A stretch of 6,574 nucleotides of DNA from JAEZFI01 sp044508215. GTDB lineage: Bacteria; Actinomycetota; Acidimicrobiia; Acidimicrobiales; Microtrichaceae. Positions 1 to 6,574 of the stretch are shown here, piece by piece (positions within the stretch are counted from its first letter, which is position 1; every line of letters starts with the position of its first letter). The stretch is from NCBI GenBank assembly GCA_044508215.1, contig JBIQID010000147.1, positions 1 to 6,574 on the forward strand, given 5' to 3'. The notes below the pieces were generated by a model. It made no database searches, had not been told where the DNA came from, and saw only the letters and a list, made by a program, of their open reading frames with translations. The position numbers and the translations under genes are program-made.

Positions 1-17
1 GGCTTGGAGGCGGTCAT
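1..17 (-). CDS. possible start of a leftward gene cut by the window edge
   Basis: On the minus strand an ATG at 17-15 opens a frame reading M-T-A-S-K before the window ends. A GGAG lies five bases upstream of this ATG, at a reasonable Shine-Dalgarno distance. The gene would run in the same direction as the acyltransferase and start about 150 bases after its stop. Five codons cannot identify a product, and an ATG with GGAG can occur by chance in such GC-rich DNA, so this is only a marker that a gene may begin here. Confidence 0.2.
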
Positions 18-129
18 GCGGGCTCCGATCGTTCGGCGGTCGCGCCGACGCCGGAGGGGCCCAGGAGCGGGCAGGAGGCGACGTCAGCGCAGGAACAGGA
101 CGTCGGTCAGTCGCATTGGGTGGAGGGTA

Positions 130-149
130 GCGGCGCGGCTCGCGCCCGC
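130..149 (-). terminator. candidate hairpin terminator downstream of the WS/DGAT gene
   Basis: GGCGCG (132-137) pairs perfectly with CGCGCC (141-146) around a three-base loop. Allowing one bulged C at 147 adds two more pairs (131-148 and 130-149), giving an all-GC stem of eight pairs. It begins about 21 bases past the stop codon of the leftward acyltransferase gene, where a terminator is expected. No T-tract follows on the minus strand. That is common for actinobacterial terminators but also means a chance GC hairpin cannot be excluded. Confidence 0.35.
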
Positions 150-169
150 ACCCGTCATTTTCGGGAGGC

Positions 170-1606
170 TCAGACCGCCTTGGCCGCGCCGGTGCGCCGT
201 GACCGCTTCTTCGGCGTCTCGGCCGCGTCACGCAGCTCGGCGAACGCGTCGGGCACCGCCTTGGCCAGGTCCCAGATGTCGGGGATCAGCTGTGGGCACG
301 CCATGAACCCGAAGTCGATCGAGTAGCGGTAGCTGAGCACCGTGGCGTTCAGCCCGGCCCCCTCGTGGATGGGCCCCATCGGGTAGGCGGCCACCAGCTC
401 GGCACCGGCGAGGTAGAGGGGGAACGGCGGACCCGGCACGTTGGAGATCACCAGGTTGTGGATCGGGCGGTGGCGGTCGGCCAGCTTCATCGAGCTGTAG
501 AGCCTGCTGGCGAGCGCGAACGTGCGCGGCGCTGCGAACTCGCCCCAGTCGGTCAGCATGCGGGCGCCGACGGCGTTGTGCTCGCGCTTCGCCCCCTCGG
601 TGGCCGACGCGATGAGCCGGAGCCGCTCGACGGGGTCGTCCACCTCGGTGGCGAGTGACGTGAACATGGCCGAGACCCGGTTGCCGCCGGAGTTCGCCTC
701 CTCGTCGGTGCGCACGGAGACCGGGACGACGGCGATCAGGGGATCGGACGGGACGCCGCCGTGGCAGTCGAGGTAGCGGCGCAGCGCGCCGGCCACCACC
801 GCCAGCACCACGTCGTTGAGCTTCACCCCGAAGGCGTCCTTCGCCTTCTTCGCCTCGGCGAGGTCGATCCGGGCGAACGAGACGCTTCGGCGGGCGGTGA
901 TCGAATGGCTCCACGGGGTCCGCGGGGCGGTGAGCGGGACGGCGCCGACCTGTCCGCCGGGGTCGGTGCGGTTGCGCACCACGTTCGTGACGCCCTGCAC
1001 CGTGCGGCCCAGCAGGTCGGGCAGCTTCCCCATGCGCGACACGCGGGAGGCGATCGCGTAGGAGACCAGCTCGACGTCGCTCGGCACGTGCTCGGCGGGG
1101 ACGGGCTGCGGCTCGGTCGCCGGCGGGGTCGGCTCGAGGTCGTACAGCGCGGTCATGATCTCGGCGCCCGATGCCCCGTCGATCGCCGAGTGGTGGACCT
1201 TCGCGATGAACCCCACGCGGTCGTGCTTCAGGCCCTCGACGACCCAGACCTCCCAGAGCGGACGGGTGCGGTCGAGCGGGGTGGAGGCGATCTGCCCGGC
1301 GATCTCGCCCAGCTCGCGGCGGCCGCCGGGGGCCGGCGCCGCGATGCGGCGGACGTGGTGGTCGAGGTCGAAGTGCGGGTCGCTCACCCACACGGGGTGG
1401 TGCAGCTGGAACGGCACCTCCACGAGCCGCCGGGTGAACGGCGGGAGGAGGTGCAGGCGGGAGCGGATGTGCTCCTTGAAGGCCTCGAAGCTGTAGCCGC
1501 CGGGCATCGTCGACGTGTCGTAGATGCCCGTCATGGCGACGTGCATGTGGCTGCTCGGCGTCTCCAGGTACAGGAACGCGGCGTCCATCCCCGTGAGTCG
1601 TTGCAT
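170..1606 (-). CDS. WS/DGAT-family O-acyltransferase (wax ester synthase / diacylglycerol acyltransferase)
   Basis: A 478-residue protein of the bacterial WS/DGAT family, which transfers an acyl group from acyl-CoA to diacylglycerol or a long-chain alcohol, making triacylglycerol or wax ester at the inner face of the membrane. The N terminus (MQRLTGMDAAFLYLE) is the family's usual opening and fixes the ATG start. It is preceded by a G-rich Shine-Dalgarno (GGGGGGTG, six bases away). Visible motifs are PLWE (116-119), the catalytic HHxxxDG as HHSAIDG (138-144, with His139 the expected base), an ND pair at 264-265 in the second half, and NVPGP (389-393). The length matches the usual 450-500 residues, and it ends in a basic tail (PKKRSRR near 466-472). 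It is transcribed divergently from an esterase gene, a pairing also seen for M. tuberculosis WS/DGAT and Lip genes. Family assignment is firm. The acceptor (diacylglycerol, fatty alcohol or another alcohol) cannot be read from sequence, and some mycobacterial paralogues have weak activity. Confidence 0.93.
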   Translation of the reverse strand: MQRLTGMDAAFLYLETPSSHMHVAMTGIYDTSTMPGGYSFEAFKEHIRSRLHLLPPFTRRLVEVPFQLHHPVWVSDPHFDLDHHVRRIAAPAPGGRRELGEIAGQIASTPLDRTRPLWEVWVVEGLKHDRVGFIAKVHHSAIDGASGAEIMTALYDLEPTPPATEPQPVPAEHVPSDVELVSYAIASRVSRMGKLPDLLGRTVQGVTNVVRNRTDPGGQVGAVPLTAPRTPWSHSITARRSVSFARIDLAEAKKAKDAFGVKLNDVVLAVVAGALRRYLDCHGGVPSDPLIAVVPVSVRTDEEANSGGNRVSAMFTSLATEVDDPVERLRLIASATEGAKREHNAVGARMLTDWGEFAAPRTFALASRLYSSMKLADRHRPIHNLVISNVPGPPFPLYLAGAELVAAYPMGPIHEGAGLNATVLSYRYSIDFGFMACPQLIPDIWDLAKAVPDAFAELRDAAETPKKRSRRTGAAKAV

Positions 1607-1610
1607 CGGC

Positions 1611-1618
1611 CACCCCCC
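1611..1618 (-). promoter_or_regulatory. Shine-Dalgarno of the WS/DGAT gene
   Basis: Read on the minus strand this is GGGGGGTG, one mismatch from the anti-16S consensus GGAGGTG. The G-run ends six bases before the ATG at 1606. It supports the chosen start over the internal Met at residue 7. Confidence 0.55.
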
Positions 1619-1635
1619 GGTCGCGTGAGGTGACC

Positions 1636-1649
1636 ATCTTGGCCGAGAT
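1636..1649. promoter_or_regulatory. 14-bp imperfect palindrome in the divergent intergenic region (candidate operator)
   Basis: ATCTTGGCCGAGAT matches its own reverse complement at 12 of 14 positions; only the pair 1640/1645 breaks symmetry. It lies 30 bases upstream of the WS/DGAT start codon and about 60 bases upstream of the hydrolase start, so a bound regulator could act on the leftward promoter. I cannot assign it to a named regulator family, and short palindromes are frequent in GC-rich DNA. Confidence 0.3.
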
Positions 1650-1659
1650 CGGCGGCGGA

Positions 1660-1678
1660 CGCCCGCTCCGAGTGGGCG
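1660..1678. promoter_or_regulatory. 19-bp inverted repeat over the presumed -35 region of the hydrolase operon (candidate operator)
   Basis: CGCCCGCT (1660-1667) and AGTGGGCG (1671-1678) are complementary at seven of eight positions (the eighth would be a G.U pair in RNA) around a three-base centre. If transcription starts at 1710, as the -10 hexamer suggests, the repeat covers about -50 to -32 and overlaps the -35 region. That is typical of a repressor or class II activator site. If the DNA is transcribed it could instead fold as a hairpin. Confidence 0.35.
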
Positions 1679-1697
1679 GTGCCGGGATCGCCGAACC

Positions 1698-1703
1698 TAC
1701 GCT
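1698..1703 (+). promoter_or_regulatory. -10 hexamer of a probable leaderless promoter for the hydrolase operon
   Basis: TACGCT fits the actinobacterial -10 consensus TANNNT. Its last base lies seven bases before the A of the hydrolase ATG at 1710, so it occupies exactly -12 to -7 if transcription starts at that A. No purine-rich Shine-Dalgarno is present in the 15 bases before the ATG, unlike the two downstream genes. Both facts agree with a leaderless mRNA, which is common in actinobacteria. No good TTGACA-like -35 is seen at the usual spacing. Confidence 0.5.
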
Positions 1704-1709
1704 TGGTCG

Positions 1710-2968
1710 ATGTCGCGAACCGCAGCGGTCCGGTCGGGTTGGAGGGCGTTGCCGCGGAGCACGCGCCGTGCTGTGTGGTCCGCGCTGGGTGTGGCGAACG
1801 GCCGGGCGCCACGCCGCTACAGCCGGTTGTTCCAGGTCCCGTCGTTCTTCTGGGCGTGGTTCACCACCGAGCTGGCGTTCCCGCTCCTCGTGGTGCACCT
1901 CTGGCGGGCGGTCCGTGGCCGGCGGTCGATCGGCTCGAAGTTCCTCCGCGAGGCGACCACCTCGCTGGACCTGGCGACGGCCGTGGGGCTGGGTGCGTTC
2001 ATCGCCGAGGGCGTGCAGGCCGACGACCAGTTCACCGCGGCGCTCGCTCCGCACCTGGGCGACGAGGACCTCGCTGCCCGTCCTCGGTCGGTCCGGGCGG
2101 GGGCCTGGATCCCGTTCCTGTACGGCGGTCGGAAGCGTCGCCACCGGACCCGCAACATCGTCTTCACGCCGGAGGGCGAGAAGGTCCGCCTGAAGCTCGA
2201 CGTCTACCAGCCCACCACGCCGTGGGATCGTGAGGCGCCGCGCCGGCCGGCGATCGTGCAGATCCATGGCGGCGCGTGGCTGATCGGTGACAAGCGGGAG
2301 CAGGGCATCCCGTTGCTGAACCACATGGCCGCGAACGGCTGGGTGGGTTTCAACGTGAACTACCGGCTGTCGCCCCGGGCGAAGGCGCCCGACCACCTGG
2401 TCGACTGCAAGCGGGCGATCGCGTGGATCCGCGAGCACGCGGACGAGTACGGGATCGACCCCGACTTCATCTGCGTCACCGGCGGGTCGGCTGGCGGGCA
2501 CCTCGCTGCGATGGTGGCGCTGACGGGTGCCGACCACACGTTCCAGCCGGGGTTCGAGGACGCGGACTGCTCGGTGCAGGCGGCGATCCCGTTCTACGGC
2601 GTCTACGACCTCGCCGACGACGAGGGCCTGATGATCCCTGGGTTCCGGGAGATGCTGCTCGAGCCGATCGTGTTCGGGACGAAGTTCGCGTCGGCGGGCG
2701 AGGCGTACCGCTCGTACTCGCCGATCGCCCGTGTCCACCCCGAGGCGCCGCCGATGATGATCGTGCACGGCAGCCGCGACGCCCTGGTCCCGGTGGAGAC
2801 CGCCCGTCGCTTCGCCCGGAAGATGTCGGACGAGTCGGACCATGCAGTGGTGTACGTCGAGCTGTACGGCGCGCAGCACGCCTTCGAGATCTTCCCGTCG
2901 CCGCGCACGGTGCGGACCGTCGAGTACTGCCAGCAGTTCCTCGACGCCGTGCACCGCGGGGTGATCAA

Positions 2969-2972
<4 letters not shown>
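1710..2972 (+). CDS. alpha/beta hydrolase, HSL/BD-FAE-like esterase of the mycobacterial LipC/LipO/LipM/LipQ type
   Basis: A 420-residue serine esterase/lipase. The N-terminal ~130 residues are not part of the catalytic fold. They carry a basic start and a hydrophobic stretch (about 41-65, rich in F, W, L and V) that probably anchors or embeds the protein in the membrane; there is no classical signal peptide. The hydrolase domain starts near 150. It shows the oxyanion-hole motif HGGAW (186-190), the nucleophile elbow GGSAGG with Ser260 (258-263), Asp357 in HGSRDALVP, and His390 in GAQHAF, so the Ser-Asp-His triad is complete. Size and layout match mycobacterial LipC/LipO/LipM/LipQ esterases, whose genes also sit beside WS/DGAT genes. 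A role in cutting or remodelling acyl esters linked to the neighbouring acyltransferase is inferred. The substrate is unknown and a short-chain esterase is equally possible. The ATG start is chosen from the -10 hexamer just upstream. The stop overlaps the next start (GTGA). Confidence 0.88.
2957..2966 (+). promoter_or_regulatory. strong Shine-Dalgarno fixing the GTG start of acetoacetyl-CoA synthetase
   Basis: CGGGGTGATC matches the 16S-complementary sequence GGAGGTGATC at eight of ten positions, with seven bases between the G-rich core and the GTG at 2969. It lies inside the last codons of the hydrolase gene. It settles the start at this GTG rather than any of the in-frame upstream codons that stay open back to 2423. 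Confidence 0.7.
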
Positions 2973-4884
<1,912 letters not shown>

Positions 4885-4885
<1 letters not shown>

Positions 4886-6303
4886 TGGACCCGGAGGAGT
4901 TCCGGGCGGCGGGCCACCGGCTGGTCGACTGGATCGCGGACCTGCGTGCCGGCATCGCCGACCGTCCGGTGCAGGCTCAGACCGGTCCGGGCGACGTGCG
5001 CTCGGCGCTGCCGGTCGAGCCGCCACCACCGGGTGACATCGAGGGGCTGATCGCTCAGCTCGAGGCGGTGGTGCTGCCCGGCATCACCCACCTGAACCAC
5101 CCGCGGTTCTTCGGGTGGTTCCCGTCCAACTCGAGCCTCCCGGCCGTGCTCGGCGACCTCGCCTCGACCGGGATCGGAGCGCTCGGCATCTCCTGGCAGT
5201 CGGCGCCTGCGCTCACCGAGGTGGAGGAGGCGGTGTGCGACTGGATGCGTCAGCTCGTCGGCCTCTCGCCGGAGTGGAAGGGCACGATCCACGACACTGC
5301 CTCCACCGCAGTGCTGGTGGCGCTGATGGTCGCTCGGGAGCGGGCGACCGACCTCGGTCAGTACCGCGACGGGCTGCAGGGGGCGCTCCAGCCGCTGTGC
5401 GTGTACACCTCGTCGGAGGCGCATTCGTCGGTGCAGAAGGCCGCGCTGCTCGCCGGCTACGGGATCGACAACCTGCGGCTGATCGACGTCGATCCTGCGA
5501 CGCGGGACCTCGACGTCGCCGCGCTGGAGGCGGCGATCAGGGCGGATCTCGACGCAGGTCGGCGTCCGGCGGCGGTCATTGCGAACGTGGGCAGCACCGG
5601 CGCCACTGCCGTCGATCCCGTCGCCCGGGTGGTGGAGGTGGGCCGCCGTCACGGGATGTGGGTGCACGTCGATGCCGCCATGGCCGGCACGGCGATGCTG
5701 CTGCCGGAGTGCCGTCACCTCTGGGAAGGGGTCGAGGGCGCCGACAGCCTCAGCTGGAACCCGCACAAGTGGATGGGCGCGGCGGTGGACTGCTCGCTGT
5801 TCTACGTGCGGGATGCCGAGGAGCTGCAGTCGGTGATGGCCACCTCGCCCAGCTACCTCGCCTCGGCGCACGACGGCGACGTGACGCAGTACCGCGACTG
5901 GGGGATCCCGCTGGGGCGGAGGTTCCGGTCGCTCAAGCTGTGGTTCCAGCTGGTGCTCGACGGTGTCGAGCCGATCCAAGAGCGGATCCGCCGTGACCTC
6001 GCGAACGCTGCCTGGCTGGCCGAGCAGGTGGACGCCACCGAGGGGTGGGAGCGGGTTGCGCCCACCCGCCTGCAGACCGTGTGCGTGCGACACGATCCGG
6101 GAGGTCTCGATGCCGATGCGCTCGACGACCACACGCTTCGATGGGTGGCTGAGGTGAACCGCAGCGGTGCCGGGTTCCTGACCCCGGCGAAGCTCGACGG
6201 CCGGTGGATGGTCCGGGTGTCGATCGGCGCCGAGCCGACTACCCGTGACGACGTCGCCGCGGTCTGGGAGGCGATGCAGGCCGCCGCGCAAGCTCGCTCT
6301 TGA
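4885..6303 (+). CDS. group II PLP-dependent amino-acid decarboxylase (aromatic-L-amino-acid decarboxylase-like)
   Basis: A 472-residue fold-type I PLP enzyme that should remove the carboxyl group of an L-amino acid to give an amine and CO2 in the cytosol. PLP-site residues are all present: HDTAST (136-141, phosphate side), His180 in SSEAHSS (stacks on the ring), Thr238 in GSTGAT, Asp263 in HVDAAMAG (pairs with the pyridine N) and Lys295 in NPHKW (Schiff base). The catalytic-loop Tyr324 (PSYL) sits 29 residues after the lysine, exactly as Tyr332 follows Lys303 in animal DOPA decarboxylase. Its retention argues for decarboxylation rather than the aldehyde-synthase reaction of Phe variants. IPLGRRFRSLK follows the loop as in animal enzymes. 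The length is typical of bacterial members. The ATG lies in a TGATG junction with the synthetase. The substrate (Trp, Tyr, Phe, DOPA or another amino acid) cannot be decided. Databases often label such proteins an 'aspartate aminotransferase family' protein, which would be misleading here. Confidence 0.9.
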
Positions 6304-6374
6304 TCCCGGCGCGTCTCGTCTGATCCGGAGAGAACCGACGAGCGTGGCCATTGCTCGCCCACGGACCGCCGGAG
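6304..6374. other. 71-bp convergent spacer, no convincing terminator
   Basis: This is the gap between the decarboxylase stop and the stop of the leftward gene on the right. Two weak inverted repeats are visible: CTCGTC/GACGAG (6315-6320 and 6337-6342, 16-base loop) and CGAGC/GCTCG (6340-6344 and 6354-6358 on either side of TGGCCA). Neither is followed by a T-tract on either strand. One of them may act as a shared terminator, but the evidence is thin. Confidence 0.3.
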
Positions 6375-6574
6375 CTAGCCGTCGAACAGCCTGCTCGGCG
6401 ACGGCGCTGCGTGCCCCGAGCCGCTCACTCGGTCACCGGATGAAGCTGTGCCGGGTGGTCCCGATGTTCCGGGTGGTCCGGTGTTGTTGGGGTGGCGGGG
6501 GTCGTCGGGTGGGACCATGGGCCGGCGTCCCTTGCCGGGGACGAGGGCCCAGTTCTTGTAGGTCTTGAGGTCGT
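6375..6574 (-). CDS. C-terminal fragment of a leftward gene, probably an HNH endonuclease (DUF222-type)
   Basis: On the minus strand an open frame enters from the right edge and ends at TAG (6377-6375), giving about 66 C-terminal residues; the rest lies outside the window. It begins DLKTYKNW, and the incomplete codon before it ends in AC, so His is possible. HDLKT followed by an aromatic/Trp segment is how the last helix of the HNH motif reads in many actinobacterial DUF222/HNH endonuclease-like proteins. A basic VPGKGRRPMVPP segment and a low-complexity Pro/Gly/Ser tail with two GPPGT repeats follow. These proteins are abundant, multi-copy and of poorly known role in actinobacteria. The product call rests on a very short motif and could be wrong; that this frame is coding is more secure, because the opening part reads as normal protein with G/C-ending codons. 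Confidence 0.55.
   Translation of the reverse strand, partial: DLKTYKNWALVPGKGRRPMVPPDDPRHPNNTGPPGTSGPPGTASSGDRVSGSGHAAPSPSRLFDG
6451..6486 (-). repeat. two-copy 18-bp tandem repeat coding GPPGT(S/A)
   Basis: The 11-mer CCGGGTGGTCC occurs at 6451 and again at 6469, a period of 18 bases. On the minus strand, in the frame of the partial gene, the two copies encode G-P-P-G-T-S and G-P-P-G-T-A. The repeat therefore lies in the low-complexity C-terminal tail and keeps the reading frame. Confidence 0.6.

Noticed and set aside
80..104. Two GACGTC palindromes (80-85 and 99-104)
   Set aside because: A six-base palindrome occurring twice within 25 bp is plausible by chance in this composition and has no positional context such as a promoter.
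84..116. Ten-codon minus-strand mini-ORF (MRLTDVLFLR)
   Set aside because: It is too short to assess and has no clear Shine-Dalgarno; a chance ORF is more likely than a leader peptide.
4..306. 100-residue rightward open frame at the left edge
   Set aside because: It is dominated by Arg runs, overlaps the 3' end of the acyltransferase gene and resembles no protein.
3..326. Rightward frame open from the left edge to 326, as if the tail of an upstream gene
   Set aside because: It would overlap the acyltransferase coding end by about 155 bases, and third-position G/C looks lower than in the real genes. It shows no recognisable motif.
228..2954. 908-residue open frame on the minus strand
   Set aside because: It spans both the acyltransferase and hydrolase genes in another frame, is very rich in Arg, Pro, Gly and Ala, and shows no domain. 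It is an antisense by-product of G/C-ending codons.
2423..2968. Upstream in-frame extension of acetoacetyl-CoA synthetase (possible hydrolase-overlapping fusion)
   Set aside because: The extension is Arg/Pro-rich shadow sequence inside the hydrolase gene. A strong Shine-Dalgarno and a GTG at 2969 give a protein of normal family length.

Overview
The window is GC-rich (roughly 70% by eye) with strongly G/C-biased third codon positions. The gene families point to a high-GC actinobacterium (Actinomycetota): a mycobacterial-type WS/DGAT acyltransferase, a LipC/LipO/LipM/LipQ-like membrane-associated esterase, an acetoacetyl-CoA synthetase, and what looks like the tail of a DUF222/HNH-type endonuclease. 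An environmental lineage such as Acidimicrobiia is plausible, but this is inferred from gene content only.

Layout, left to right. Positions 1-169 hold no convincing complete gene. They contain a GC hairpin that could terminate the first gene and, at the very edge, a possible start of another leftward gene. Positions 170-1606 (minus) encode a WS/DGAT-family O-acyltransferase with an intact HHxxxDG motif. A 103-bp divergent intergenic region (1607-1709) follows, with two imperfect palindromes and a -10 hexamer placed so that the rightward transcript would begin at the A of the next start codon. Rightward from there is a three-gene unit joined by overlaps: an alpha/beta hydrolase (1710-2972), an acetoacetyl-CoA synthetase starting at a GTG inside the hydrolase stop (GTGA, 2969-4885), and a group II PLP-dependent amino-acid decarboxylase starting in a TGATG junction (4885-6303). 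A 71-bp convergent spacer then leads to the C-terminal end of a leftward gene (6375-6574, truncated by the window edge), probably an HNH endonuclease.

How they may work together. The acyltransferase makes neutral storage lipids (triacylglycerol or wax ester) and the divergent hydrolase is a plausible esterase for the same or related acyl esters; this family pairing recurs in Mycobacterium tuberculosis. Acetoacetyl-CoA synthetase would return free acetoacetate to the acyl-CoA pool. The decarboxylase is the odd member: it makes an amine from an (aromatic) amino acid, yet it is translationally coupled to the lipid/ketoacid genes. No CRISPR array, rRNA, tRNA, insertion sequence or phage gene was seen. 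No clearly new system was found; the points most worth testing are the coupled operon, the leaderless promoter with an overlapping palindrome, and the decarboxylase substrate.
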